DNA of 34,420 nucleotides from Bacillota bacterium (GCA_023457355.1 JAEWLW010000049.1:1-34420); one strand, 5' to 3'. Counted from the first letter of the stretch, positions 14,975 to 23,226 are shown. The notes: a model not told the origin generated them from the sequence alone. Numbers and translations are program-made.

Positions 14975-16153
14975 TTAAACCAGTGACGATAAAACGCCCG
15001 CTTTTGTCACGATACCGCGCAGGTGATTCTCGCCATCAGTTACAGCAATGGGGTATAGCGTCTCAGCGGCAACAGGCAGAATATCTGCGACCAGCGCACT
15101 CTCCGTTGTCTTTTCAACATTGTACGCCATCACTTCCCCAACCGAAAGTCCTTCACGTAAAGCGCGAATCGCCTCGGAAATGGTCAAAACGCCTTCCAGA
15201 CGCAGATCATCATCGACAACATAAACCGTCGATAACGCGTTCTTGCGCATTTCCCGAATGGCATGCTCGGCACCGTCGGTTCGGCGCATCAGGCAAGTGG
15301 GGGTCATCATAATGTTCTTAACCGTCAGTACTTTTGTTTTATCCGCTGCGCCAATAAAATCGCGCACATAATCGTCGACCGGGTTGGAGCTCATCTGTTC
15401 CGGCGTACCAACCTGTACGATCTTGCCATCGCGCATAATGGCAACCGTATCGCCCAGTTTAAAAGCCTCGTCAATATCATGGGTGACAAAGACCACCGTC
15501 TTCTTAAGCTTGCGTTGCAGCGACAGCAACTCAAACTGCATATCACGGCGAACAAGCGGGTCCAATGCGGAAAAAGGCTCATCCATCAGCAAAACTTCGG
15601 GGTCATTAGCCAACGCACGCGCAATGCCCACGCGCTGGCGCATACCGCCCGAAAGCTGATTGCAGTCCTTTTGCTCCCAGCCGTCCAGGCCGACCATCGA
15701 AATCAGCTCCATCGCTTTTTTCTCGCGTTCAGCCTTTGGCATCCCTCTGACCTCCAACCCGTAGGCCACATTGCCCAACACATCCCGGTGATCCATCAGG
15801 CCAAAGGATTGAAAGACCATCGAAATCTTATTGCGGCGCAGCGCCAGCAGCTCCTGTTTGGACATGCTGTTCAGTTCGGCGCCCTCAAAAGTGATGCTGC
15901 CCGATGTCGGGCGGTGTAATCGGTTTAAGCAGCGCAGCAACGTCGATTTTCCGGAACCTGAAAGGCCGATCACGACGAATATCTCGCCACGTTTAATATC
16001 CAGATTGATGTCCGACAACGCCGCTGTAACCCCAGTCTTGCGATAAACGGTGTCCTTGTCGGCATCGGAGTTGAGCATCGCAACCGCTTCGGCACGGTTC
16101 GTGCCATAAAGCTTATAGACATTCTTAATCGAAATAATGCTTTCACCGGCCAT
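14975..16153 (-). CDS. Glycine betaine/proline-type ABC importer ATPase with CBS domains
   Basis: 392 residues, first base shared with the stop of the upstream permease gene (TGATG at 16153). The nucleotide-binding domain has Walker A GLSGSGKST (63-71), Q115 in VFQSFGL, signature LSGGMRQRV (167-175), Walker B VLLMDEPFSALD and the switch His in VFVTHD. It is an OpuAA/ProV-type ATPase with the extra N-terminal part (KLYGTNRAEAVAML). The last ~120 residues are a CBS pair (KTVLTVKNIMMTP ... VYVVDDDLRLEGVLTI), the module that senses ionic strength or nucleotides in OpuA-type systems. It energises uptake of an osmoprotectant through the fused protein encoded upstream. Confidence 0.93.
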   Translation of the reverse strand: MAGESIISIKNVYKLYGTNRAEAVAMLNSDADKDTVYRKTGVTAALSDINLDIKRGEIFVVIGLSGSGKSTLLRCLNRLHRPTSGSITFEGAELNSMSKQELLALRRNKISMVFQSFGLMDHRDVLGNVAYGLEVRGMPKAEREKKAMELISMVGLDGWEQKDCNQLSGGMRQRVGIARALANDPEVLLMDEPFSALDPLVRRDMQFELLSLQRKLKKTVVFVTHDIDEAFKLGDTVAIMRDGKIVQVGTPEQMSSNPVDDYVRDFIGAADKTKVLTVKNIMMTPTCLMRRTDGAEHAIREMRKNALSTVYVVDDDLRLEGVLTISEAIRALREGLSVGEVMAYNVEKTTESALVADILPVAAETLYPIAVTDGENHLRGIVTKAGVLSSLV

Positions 16154-18018
16154 CAGTGCTTACCTCCTCTCGAAAACCAGCCCTGGGTCAGACGGTCCAT
16201 CAGCACAGCCAGAATAACCACCGCTGTGCCGTTTATCAACCCGCGTGAAATCTCAGTGCGGTTAACGGCAATGAGCACCTCGTTACCGATACCCTGTGCG
16301 CCGATCATCGAGCAGGTGACAACCATGGCCATCGCCATCATCATTGTCTGGTTAATACCGGTCATAATGGTGGGCAGCGCCTGTGGAATCTGAACTTTAA
16401 ACAGCGCCTGCATGCGGGTTGAGCCAAAGGATTTTGCCGCTTCAACCACTTCACGGTCCACCTGCCGTATGCCCAGACTGGTCAGCCGGATGACCGGCAC
16501 CACCGCGTAAATAACCGTAGCGATAACCGCCGGCGCCGAGCCCATACCAAAGAACAACACCGCTGGAATAAGATAGACGAAGACCGGCATGGTCTGCATG
16601 GTATCCAGTACCGGCCGGATAATTCGGTTGGCCCGGTCAGAGCCTGAAATCAAAACGCCGATGGGCAGTCCAATCAGCAAGGACAATAGAACACCGGACA
16701 TGACAATCGCCAGCGTTTCAAGCATTAAGCTCCAAAGGCCAAACAGGCCAATTAAAAATAGCATCAACGCATATATAAGCCCCTTGATCCAGTTTCCGGA
16801 AGTGGTTTTGCCCAGGAAAAACACCAGCGCAATCAGCAACCACCATGGCAGCAGATTCAAAATGGTTCGGATAAGCCCGACCATGGCGGTGAGACCTTTT
16901 TTAACCGTCTCAAAGCCAACGCTGTGCCGGACCGAGAAGCCGCGCACCGCACTGTCGATCGCTTCAGTGTTAACGGGCATTCTGATCGGAAAATCAATCA
17001 ACGGATTGATCTTCTGAGATGCGCTCTCCATGCCAAGTGCCTGCTTCATCTCGGTTGCCTGCTCCGCCGTCAGCCATTCATCCAGCAGCTCGGGGTGGGT
17101 CGTCATCATCCAGCGGGCGGCCTGCTCATAATTGGCCTGCGTATCCTGCATATAGGCAAGCGCCTCCGAAAGCAGCGCGCTGGTCGTATGATAGTTCTTT
17201 AAAAACGCACAAAATGCGGGGTTATTTTCGGCAAACCGGTTGCTGGTGCCGATGGTGACGGAAACCGACGGACAAGCCGTCTTGCCCTCCATGTATAACA
17301 CCGGATCATACGGCTCGTCCTCAAGCAAGACAAAATCGTACTTACCCAAAAGCCAGGTGGGTTCCCAGTAATAAGCGACGATCGGCACGCCCTTATCATA
17401 GGCCGATATCAGCTCGGCGCTCATCGCGGCGTCGGTACCGGGCCGGAAATAATTAAAGTTTTGGTCCAGGGCATACGCCAGATATTTTTTATGCATGATC
17501 TCATCAACTTCCCAGCCCGGAATACCGCCGTAAATACGGCCCTTGCTGGGGTCTTCGCTATCTTTAAAAACCGAGGCATAGTTCTTCAGGTCTTTGACCG
17601 TACGCAGATCGGGTGCCACCGGCGCTATGCCCCGTTGGGCGTCGCCTTCAATAACATAGCGGGGAACATAAAGGCCCTGGCCATTATCGTCAAAGTTGAC
17701 GCCCATTTCCTGAAAGCGGCCCTCTTTGAGATCCTGGTCATATACACTGATATTGTCTGTCCATACCTCCATATGTACGTCTATTTCACCTTTGATTAGC
17801 GCCTCATGGGTAATGGGCGTGCTACCTGAAACCTCGCTTGTGCTGTCGTAGCCAAACAGAGTGGTCGCAATTAATCCTGCCGCCGCGTTTTGCAGGCGGA
17901 TGGAATCCCATCCCACATCGGCAAACGCGATGTTTTTCTGCGCGGGCTTACTGCTGCAGCCGGATAACAAGGCCAGCACAAAAAGCAAAGCCAGCACAGC
18001 CGAAAAGACTTTCTTCAT
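16153..18018 (-). CDS. Fused betaine-type substrate-binding lipoprotein and ABC permease
   Basis: 621 residues from ATG 18018 after ggaagggg. The N-terminus is a lipoprotein signal with lipobox LLSGC (Cys21). Residues ~28-325 are an OpuAC-type glycine betaine/choline-binding domain with the Trp-rich pieces GWDSIRLQ, MEVWTDNI, GGIPGWEVDE and YYWEPTWLL, which fit the aromatic cage for quaternary ammonium ligands. A linker with a hydrophobic segment leads to a ProW/OpuAB-type permease (~385-615) carrying the EAA loop EAAKSFGSTRMQALFKVQIP. Domain order is binding protein first and permease last, the reverse of the permease-binding protein fusion known from Lactococcus OpuA. With the ATPase encoded immediately after, it makes a complete importer. 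A strong promoter and a dyad lie upstream. Confidence 0.9.
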   Translation of the reverse strand: MKKVFSAVLALLFVLALLSGCSSKPAQKNIAFADVGWDSIRLQNAAAGLIATTLFGYDSTSEVSGSTPITHEALIKGEIDVHMEVWTDNISVYDQDLKEGRFQEMGVNFDDNGQGLYVPRYVIEGDAQRGIAPVAPDLRTVKDLKNYASVFKDSEDPSKGRIYGGIPGWEVDEIMHKKYLAYALDQNFNYFRPGTDAAMSAELISAYDKGVPIVAYYWEPTWLLGKYDFVLLEDEPYDPVLYMEGKTACPSVSVTIGTSNRFAENNPAFCAFLKNYHTTSALLSEALAYMQDTQANYEQAARWMMTTHPELLDEWLTAEQATEMKQALGMESASQKINPLIDFPIRMPVNTEAIDSAVRGFSVRHSVGFETVKKGLTAMVGLIRTILNLLPWWLLIALVFFLGKTTSGNWIKGLIYALMLFLIGLFGLWSLMLETLAIVMSGVLLSLLIGLPIGVLISGSDRANRIIRPVLDTMQTMPVFVYLIPAVLFFGMGSAPAVIATVIYAVVPVIRLTSLGIRQVDREVVEAAKSFGSTRMQALFKVQIPQALPTIMTGINQTMMMAMAMVVTCSMIGAQGIGNEVLIAVNRTEISRGLINGTAVVILAVLMDRLTQGWFSRGGKH

Positions 18019-18054
18019 ACAATTTCCCCTTCCTGATGTTATAGTGCCAACTTA

Positions 18055-18083
18055 ATTTTATCACCAGGTTGTCACTCGGTCAA
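18055..18083 (-). promoter_or_regulatory. Sigma-A promoter of the betaine transporter operon
   Basis: On the minus strand TTGACC (18083-18078) and TAAAAT (18060-18055) are separated by exactly 17 bases, each with one mismatch to consensus, and lie about 40 bases upstream of the start codon. Confidence 0.8.
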
Positions 18084-18113
18084 TGCTACCGCATATAGGA
18101 TAGCATTAAACCG
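18077..18113. promoter_or_regulatory. Inverted repeat over the -35 (candidate BusR operator)
   Basis: AATGCTA (18082-18088) and TAGCATT (18101-18107) form a perfect 7-bp dyad with a 12-base spacer, extended outward by CGGT (18077-18080) and ACCG (18110-18113). It overlaps the -35 of the transporter promoter. A BusR-like regulator is encoded just upstream; BusR is known to bind bipartite dyads at betaine transporter promoters. A terminator role for the busR transcript is less likely, because no T run follows. Confidence 0.6.
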
Positions 18114-18140
18114 ATGCATACCGTGGCGAAACGACAAACA

Positions 18141-18779
18141 TTAACCCGGTATTTGTTTTTTTGCATTGATAAAACCGGCTACACCGTCGACATGAGTCAC
18201 ATCACAGGCAATCACCAGCAAATCCTGTTTTTTGAGCACCGTATGCGGCGGAGGCGACAGCATAATTTCGTCACCGCGGCGCACAGCCACAATGGTTGCG
18301 CCTGTATGCTTTCTAAAATCGAGGTGGCTGATGCTTTTCCCTTCAATTTCAGCATCCTCCTCCACCACAAATTCATAGGTTCTCAGGCGGTCGCTGTTGC
18401 GGAACCGATCCGAAAGGTCGGTAATCTGGCCGATGATGTCGCTGATACGCTCGTCGATCTGCTTTCGCTGCGCCATAAGCTGATTCAACTCGCCTTTAAG
18501 CATCAGCAGATCACGCCCTATTTCGTAATGCTCCACATATTCCACCGCACGCTGCTTAGAAAGCACCTGTGAACCGACATTTTCCTGCACCGAAATGATG
18601 CCCATATCCGAAAGTAAGCGCAACGCACGCCGAATTGTTTCGGGGGATACGCCATACTGTGAGCTCATCAGCGATCGGCCGGAAAAGCGCTCCTGCTGGG
18701 CCAGGGCGCCCGAAGCGATCTTGGACGCAATATCATAAGCCACCTGCAAATAAATGGGTGGTTTTGTCTGCACCTTCAT
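18141..18779 (-). CDS. busR: BusR-like GntR/RCK_C osmolyte regulator
   Basis: 212 residues from ATG 18779; ATG 18806 in the same frame is the alternative, and the ribosome site does not settle it (aaggag lies 15 bases before 18779). Residues 1-78 are a GntR winged helix (PPIYLQVAYDIASKI; SSQYGVSPETIRRALRLLSDMGII). Residues ~80-128 are a long coiled coil (MLKGELNQLMAQRKQIDERI). Residues ~130-205 form an RCK_C/TrkA-C domain (EFVVEEDAEIEGKSI ... VVAVRRGD-type strand ... LKKQDLLVIACD). This three-part plan is that of BusR from Lactococcus and Streptococcus, which binds c-di-AMP through RCK_C and then represses the betaine importer. The transporter operon starts 122 bases downstream on the same strand, which fits that role. 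Confidence 0.88.
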   Translation of the reverse strand: MKVQTKPPIYLQVAYDIASKIASGALAQQERFSGRSLMSSQYGVSPETIRRALRLLSDMGIISVQENVGSQVLSKQRAVEYVEHYEIGRDLLMLKGELNQLMAQRKQIDERISDIIGQITDLSDRFRNSDRLRTYEFVVEEDAEIEGKSISHLDFRKHTGATIVAVRRGDEIMLSPPPHTVLKKQDLLVIACDVTHVDGVAGFINAKKQIPG

Positions 18780-18846
18780 GTTTCTCTCTCTGTGCTCCTT
18801 GTTCATATATTTTAAATAATAACGCCGCGGCTGTGCATTTTAGCTG

Positions 18847-19091
18847 CCGGTATCGCGCGCTGCCTTGCGGTATGATAGCGCAAGCACCAAGCGCGCGGTG
18901 GCATCATCATCCATCAAGAGGTCTCTGTTCAGGGACGAACCGTTGGGTATCCTGCGGTTATTATACCATGAACGCAAGCGAATGGTATAATTTGCGCATC
19001 AAAAGGCGGTTGCCGCCCTAAGCGGCGAGCCGTTGCGCCTCCACCCGGTATACTAGCTGCTTTGCGGTTATTATACCATTTGAATGCGGCA
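18847..19091. repeat. Degenerate triplicated motif with inverted TATAAT boxes
   Basis: The order ggtat ... ttgcggt or tgcggtta recurs at 18849-18872, 18946-18959 and 19047-19069, about 100 bases apart. The last two copies continue identically for 17 bases, tgcggttattataccat (18953-18969 and 19063-19079). At the middle copy ATTATACCAT (18960-18969) and ATGGTATAAT (18982-18991) are a perfect 10-bp inverted pair, so a TGGTATAAT extended -10-like word lies on each strand. The gene-free stretch 18780-19391 also has a ggcgg/ccgcc hairpin near 19005. Confidence 0.6.
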
Positions 19092-19287
19092 ATTAACAGT
19101 ATAAATCGAGCTCACAAAATATTTTGTTGCCAAAGTATTCCGTTGGCACCGCTTTACTGATAGAGCCGGGCCGCGCTGTTTTTGTTTTCAAAATGCGCCT
19201 ATCCACGCGGTAAAAGGCGGGCCACAGCCGCCGCAACGACGTAAAATGTGTGATATTTTGCACTGTGCGGCATTTCCTTTCCCTGCG

Positions 19288-19313
19288 GAGCGGACGTATA
19301 TCCGCGCTCTTTT
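19288..19313 (+). terminator. Terminator-like hairpin upstream of the repeat protein gene
   Basis: gagcgga (19288-19294) pairs with tccgcgctc (19301-19309) apart from a two-base bulge, and TTTT follows at 19310-19313. No gene precedes it on this strand, so it could close a short non-coding transcript from the region before it. Confidence 0.45.
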
Positions 19314-19327
19314 AGACTGTATCCTAT

Positions 19328-19358
19328 GTCAAAACTACACGAAGGCGCATATATTATA
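19328..19358 (+). promoter_or_regulatory. Possible mother-cell (SigE/SigK-type) promoter
   Basis: CATATATTATA at 19348-19358 fits both the SigK -10 (CATAnnnTA) and the SigE -10 (CATAnnnT). GTCAAAA at 19328-19334 resembles a SigE -35 at a 13-base spacing. The ribosome binding site follows within 25 bases. Short, degenerate consensus sequences make this tentative. Confidence 0.4.
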
Positions 19359-19391
19359 GTGGGCTACAGCCTACTGAAAGGAGGATATGGT

Positions 19392-21086
19392 TTGAATTCC
19401 AACCGAGTTTTCACCAACCAGTCCAATTTTGATCCCCTGAGCAGCCAAGTGCGTTACGGCCGGCAAAACGCACAAGGTTTGCTGGGCACAGCACAGCAGG
19501 CCGGCATTTGCAGCTGCATCGGCGGCAGCTGCGGTACGGTGTATGCGTCAGACCCCTGCTTGCAAAGCATGCGGTATGTGCTGACAGCCATTGATGATAT
19601 TGTACGCAGTATGCCGTCGGGCTTTAGCATTAATGTGGAGATTACCACCACGGACGGCGTTACGAATGTCGTTACTTTTACGAACAACAACTGCGCTGTC
19701 AGAGTAAATAGCGCGACGCTGACAGCAAACGGTTTGGTTATTTCCATTTGTGCCATCGCAAAAATCCGTGTACTCACCGGCGGACTCGTCGGCTCCACCT
19801 TTGAGGCGCAATTGCTTGCAGCGTTAAGCTGTCTGGCCAGCCGTTGCTGTGCAGACAGCCAGTGCGAGGACGCCTGCACGCAGGATCTGCAAAACTATCT
19901 CTACTGCCACCAGAACAGCATCGCCGCGGTAAGCTTTGAAGGCGGCCTTGAAATCATCCAGAACGTTCTGGCGCCCACCGGCATCAACTACACCAGCGTG
20001 GTAGGGGGCGCTTCGCTTGCCACGACAACAACCTCCGCTTTATCCGGCGTATCCCTTAACATGGATACCACAGCGGTCGTCAACGCTGTCACACCCACCC
20101 AGACAGCAGTTGTTACCGGCGTTACGGCGAATAATCTGAATGTGGTTACCAGCGTAGCGGGCACACCGGTGAATGTCAGTGCACCGATTACCAGTGTCCC
20201 CACCACCGTGGTCACCGGCGTAGGCACAACCCCCGTAACAGGCCTGGCGCAAAACCTGGCTACGACCACGGCGACCGTCGTTGATTCGATTACCCCCGGT
20301 TTGACAACGGTTCTGACCGGGCTGGGCACACCTGCGACGATTGCAGGCGTCCTCACGGGGCTGACCGGTATCACGAGTATCGCACCAGCCACTGTGCTGA
20401 TACCCTTCTTCACCAGCGGCAATGCCGGTCCGCTGATTGTAACCATTGACGGCGTGGATTACCCTGTAACGGCGGGCGGCGCCAATGTTGTCTACGGCGG
20501 CACACTGTCGGCCTTTGTGTTGCCCAACGGCACCAATATTCTCAACGGTGTCACCGGCACGCCCACGCTTTCCACCATTACGCAGCAGGGTACGCCAACC
20601 ACTGCCTCGGTTGTCTCCTCTGTCACACCCGGCACAACCGATGTTGTTTCAACGGTCTCGGCCGGCACCGCTTCCGGCCAGTTTGTCAGCGCCGTCACCA
20701 CCGGTACGGTGGGCAGCGTTGCCACACCGGCCACCGTTTCGGCACTGAGCAGCGTGGCAACCACCACCGAAAACATCGACGCACTGGGCACTGTCACCAG
20801 TATTCCGGCCAGCAGCCTGTTCGCCATCGGCACAGCCAGCGTCCTCAACAACGCATCCTTATCCACCACCACAACCGCTGCGCTTTCCTCTGCATCGCTC
20901 AACACCGCCGCGCAAACCGTTGTGGGCTCCATCAACGCCACCCTTATCGACGTCGCCATCCCCGTCAGCGAGGATATTGATGGTTCTGTCTCCTCTGTCG
21001 GCTGCGGCATAATGGCGGTGGAAAACGACGATGGCGATGTCTCGGTCTACTCGGTTTGTGACATCAACACGATTGAAACCGATTGA
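19392..21086 (+). CDS. Cys-containing Thr/Val/Ser-repeat protein, unknown function
   Basis: 564 residues from TTG 19392, set by gaaaggagg seven bases upstream; no ATG in frame is near that site. I do not recognise the family. Residues ~1-185 are a compact, cysteine-containing domain (GICSCIGGSCGTVYASDPC; LSCLASRCCADSQCEDACTQDL) without a signal peptide. Residues ~210-350 and ~400-530 are low-complexity Thr/Val/Ser/Gly/Ala with a loose VVTGVTxxxTxVVTxV rhythm. They are separated by a segment with ordinary composition (LIVTIDGVDYPVTAGGANVV). A unit SLATTTTSALSGVSLN near residue 210 is echoed by SLSTTTTAALSSASLN near 510. The end is acidic. No signal peptide, many Cys and a possible mother-cell promoter suggest a spore coat or exosporium component. 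That is inference; a cell-surface role by another route remains possible. Confidence 0.75.
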   Translation: MNSNRVFTNQSNFDPLSSQVRYGRQNAQGLLGTAQQAGICSCIGGSCGTVYASDPCLQSMRYVLTAIDDIVRSMPSGFSINVEITTTDGVTNVVTFTNNNCAVRVNSATLTANGLVISICAIAKIRVLTGGLVGSTFEAQLLAALSCLASRCCADSQCEDACTQDLQNYLYCHQNSIAAVSFEGGLEIIQNVLAPTGINYTSVVGGASLATTTTSALSGVSLNMDTTAVVNAVTPTQTAVVTGVTANNLNVVTSVAGTPVNVSAPITSVPTTVVTGVGTTPVTGLAQNLATTTATVVDSITPGLTTVLTGLGTPATIAGVLTGLTGITSIAPATVLIPFFTSGNAGPLIVTIDGVDYPVTAGGANVVYGGTLSAFVLPNGTNILNGVTGTPTLSTITQQGTPTTASVVSSVTPGTTDVVSTVSAGTASGQFVSAVTTGTVGSVATPATVSALSSVATTTENIDALGTVTSIPASSLFAIGTASVLNNASLSTTTTAALSSASLNTAAQTVVGSINATLIDVAIPVSEDIDGSVSSVGCGIMAVENDDGDVSVYSVCDINTIETD

Positions 21087-21121
21087 CCGTCCCGCGGTAC
21101 ACTTTGCCAAAATAGGCCCAG

Positions 21122-21157
21122 GCGGCACCCGCTGCGTTAATAGTGGGTGCCGCTTTT
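21122..21157 (+). terminator. Terminator of the repeat protein gene
   Basis: gcggcaccc (21122-21130) pairs perfectly with gggtgccgc (21145-21153), followed by TTTT. Confidence 0.85.
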
Positions 21158-21232
21158 ACCTTATATCAATATAGCAATTCTTCCCTGTAAGGATCATGCC
21201 GTTCTTGATATTATCCCCAAAGCATAAACGGT

Positions 21233-22198
21233 TTATTTGGCCGCCACCACGTTTTGAGGGTTCCCTGACAGAAAGCCGCGCAGATTTTCGCCGGAAAGCT
21301 CAATGATGCGCTGGCGCGTCTGATGGGGCATCCATGCCACATGCGGCGTTGCAACACAGCGCGGATGGCTTGCCAGCGCGTTATGCCTGCCGGGGGGTTC
21401 CATGGCAAACACGTCCGCGCCAACCGCGTAAAGCTTGCCGGAATTCAGCGCGTCTACAACGTCGCTTTCGCAAAGCACGGCGCCCCGGGCCGTATTGATC
21501 AAAATGGCGCCATCCTTCATTTTGGCAATGGCTGCGGCGTCAATTAGCCCGCGCGTCTTATCGGTCAGCGGGCAATGGATGCTGATGATATCCGAGTGTG
21601 CCAGCAGTGTTTCCAGGTCGCAGAAGCGAAGCTGCTCACAGGCCAACGCAGGGTCGGGGCGGCGCTTATAGGCCAACACCTGCATATCCATCGCCATGGC
21701 CACTCGCGCAACGGCATAGCCGATGTCGCCCATGCCGACAATGCCGAGTGTTTTTCCGCCCAGCTCCATCTGGGGAATGTTGCGCAACCAATCGTCCGCG
21801 ACGCTGTTCCACCCCTGCGCCTTCATCTGCCGGTCAAACAGTGATATGTTGCGAGCAATTTCAAAAAGCAGGGCCAGCGCCATCTGTGCCACCGCATTTT
21901 TGCCGTAGCCCGGAATATTACAGACGGTGATGCCGCGTTTTTTTGCGGCCGCAAGGTCTACGCCGTCCACACCGGTACCAAAGGTGCCGATATACCGAAG
22001 GTTCGGGCATTGCGCCATCACCTGCTCGGTGATGCGGCAGCGATTGATGAAAACCACATCGGCGTCACCTATCCGCGCGACAGCATCTCTGGCGTCCATC
22101 GTATCGGGATAACGGATCACTTCCCCCAACTGTACCAGCGGCTGCCACGATATGCCATCAAAATCCACAAAAAAATCATCTGTTACAACTATTTTCAA
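21233..22198 (-). CDS. D-isomer 2-hydroxyacid dehydrogenase (hydroxypyruvate reductase-like)
   Basis: 321 residues from TTG 22198, chosen because aaggagg lies eight bases upstream and the protein then begins MKIVVTDDFF like its family. It is an NAD(P)H-dependent reductase of 2-oxoacids such as hydroxypyruvate or glyoxylate. The nucleotide-binding fold shows GIVGMGDIGYAVA. Catalytic residues are in place: Arg in INTARGAVLCE, Glu in DVFAMEPP, and His in ATPHVAWM. GYGKNAVAQMALALLFEIARN is the usual hinge region before the cofactor domain. Substrate cannot be fixed from sequence. It is a single gene convergent with the repeat protein gene and divergent from sigG. Confidence 0.9.
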   Translation of the reverse strand: MKIVVTDDFFVDFDGISWQPLVQLGEVIRYPDTMDARDAVARIGDADVVFINRCRITEQVMAQCPNLRYIGTFGTGVDGVDLAAAKKRGITVCNIPGYGKNAVAQMALALLFEIARNISLFDRQMKAQGWNSVADDWLRNIPQMELGGKTLGIVGMGDIGYAVARVAMAMDMQVLAYKRRPDPALACEQLRFCDLETLLAHSDIISIHCPLTDKTRGLIDAAAIAKMKDGAILINTARGAVLCESDVVDALNSGKLYAVGADVFAMEPPGRHNALASHPRCVATPHVAWMPHQTRQRIIELSGENLRGFLSGNPQNVVAAK

Positions 22199-22278
22199 AC
22201 CAAAATTCCTCCTTTGTCTCCCCCGCACCGGTTAAACGCGGCCAATCTTTTAATCAGAACACGTTTAAACGGCATTTT

Positions 22279-22310
22279 ATATGATATAAACTATCATATT
22301 TCCCGGGAAA
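22279..22310. promoter_or_regulatory. Two adjacent palindromes upstream of sigG
   Basis: ATATGATA (22279-22286) and TATCATAT (22292-22299) are perfect arms with a 5-base loop, and TTTCCCGGGAAA (22299-22310) is a perfect 12-bp palindrome next to them. They lie between divergent dehydrogenase and sigG genes and could be a binding site for a regulator of either. I see no clear SigF/SigG-type promoter here. Confidence 0.4.
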
Positions 22311-22421
22311 TATCCAGTGTCTGACTTTTTTAATTCCTCCACCAAAAAATATTACCAGCTGATTTTCACCGAGACAGCAGGTCAATACTCACAACAGAAA
22401 ACAAGTCGGGGTGGGTGTGGT

Positions 22422-23192
22422 ATGAATTACAACAAGGTGGAAATTTGCGGAGTTGATACGACAAAACTGCCGGTAATATCAGAAAAAGAAAAAATTGAGC
22501 TCATTAAAAAGGCGAAAGCGGGTGACAAAGCAGCGCGCGACCGGATGATCGCAAGCAATCTCAGGCTGGTGCTCTCGGTCGTGCAAAAATTTTCAAACCG
22601 GGGAGAAAACCTCGACGATCTGTTTCAGGTGGGCTGTATAGGGTTGATTAAGGCCATCGACAACTTTAATGAAAACCTGGACGTGCGTTTTTCCACCTAT
22701 GGTGTGCCGATGATTATCGGTGAGATTCGGCGCTATCTGCGGGATAACAACTCGGTTCGGGTCAGTCGCTCCATGCGCGATACCGCCTATAAAGCGCTTC
22801 AGGTGCGCGAACGTCTGCTGGGCGTAAAGCTGGTCGACCCGACCATTGGCGACATCGCCACCGAGATGGGGGTGGCCCGGCAGGATGTTGTGGCGGCGCT
22901 GGAGGCTATTGTTGAACCTATCTCGCTGTTCGAACCGATTTATTCCGACGGCGGCGACACCATTTTTGTGATGGACCAGGTGGGCGACCCCTGCGGCGAG
23001 GGCGACTGGATTGACGAAATTGCCTTTCGGGAAGCGATTGAGCAGTTGGCAGACCGCGAGAAAAAAATACTGTCCCTGCGCTTTATGGCCGGCAAAACCC
23101 AGATGGAGGTCTCAAAAGAAGTGGGCATCAGTCAGGCACAGGTCTCCCGGCTGGAAAAAAGCGCATTGGATAAAATTAAAAAAAGAATGTGA
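22422..23192 (+). CDS. sigG: RNA polymerase sigma factor SigG (late forespore)
   Basis: 256 residues from ATG 22422. Earlier in-frame starts are rejected because MNYNKVEICGVDTTKLPV is the standard SigG N-terminus and ggggtggg lies just before it. Region 2 has the core-binding and -10 recognition segment (NLRLVLSVVQKFSNRGENLDDLFQVG; FSTYGVPMIIGEIRRYLRD). Region 3 follows (MRDTAYKALQVRERL), and region 4 has the -35 helix-turn-helix (LADREKKILSLRF; TQMEVSKEVGISQAQVSRLE). SigG directs forespore gene expression after engulfment, so the organism is an endospore former. It stands alone here; in many clostridia spoIIG genes are adjacent, but they are not seen in this window. Confidence 0.96.
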   Translation: MNYNKVEICGVDTTKLPVISEKEKIELIKKAKAGDKAARDRMIASNLRLVLSVVQKFSNRGENLDDLFQVGCIGLIKAIDNFNENLDVRFSTYGVPMIIGEIRRYLRDNNSVRVSRSMRDTAYKALQVRERLLGVKLVDPTIGDIATEMGVARQDVVAALEAIVEPISLFEPIYSDGGDTIFVMDQVGDPCGEGDWIDEIAFREAIEQLADREKKILSLRFMAGKTQMEVSKEVGISQAQVSRLEKSALDKIKKRM

Positions 23193-23196
23193 AAAA

Positions 23197-23226
23197 GCCG
23201 GCACGGGAAAACGCCGTGCCGGTTTT
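23197..23226 (+). terminator. Terminator of sigG
   Basis: ccggcacgg (23198-23206) pairs perfectly with ccgtgccgg (23214-23222), with an A run before and TTTT after. Nearly the same hairpin recurs at 23459-23490. Confidence 0.9.

Noticed and set aside
18082..18107. Reading the AATGCTA/TAGCATT dyad as the busR terminator
   Set aside because: No T run follows on the minus strand and the dyad overlaps the transporter -35, so an operator is more likely.
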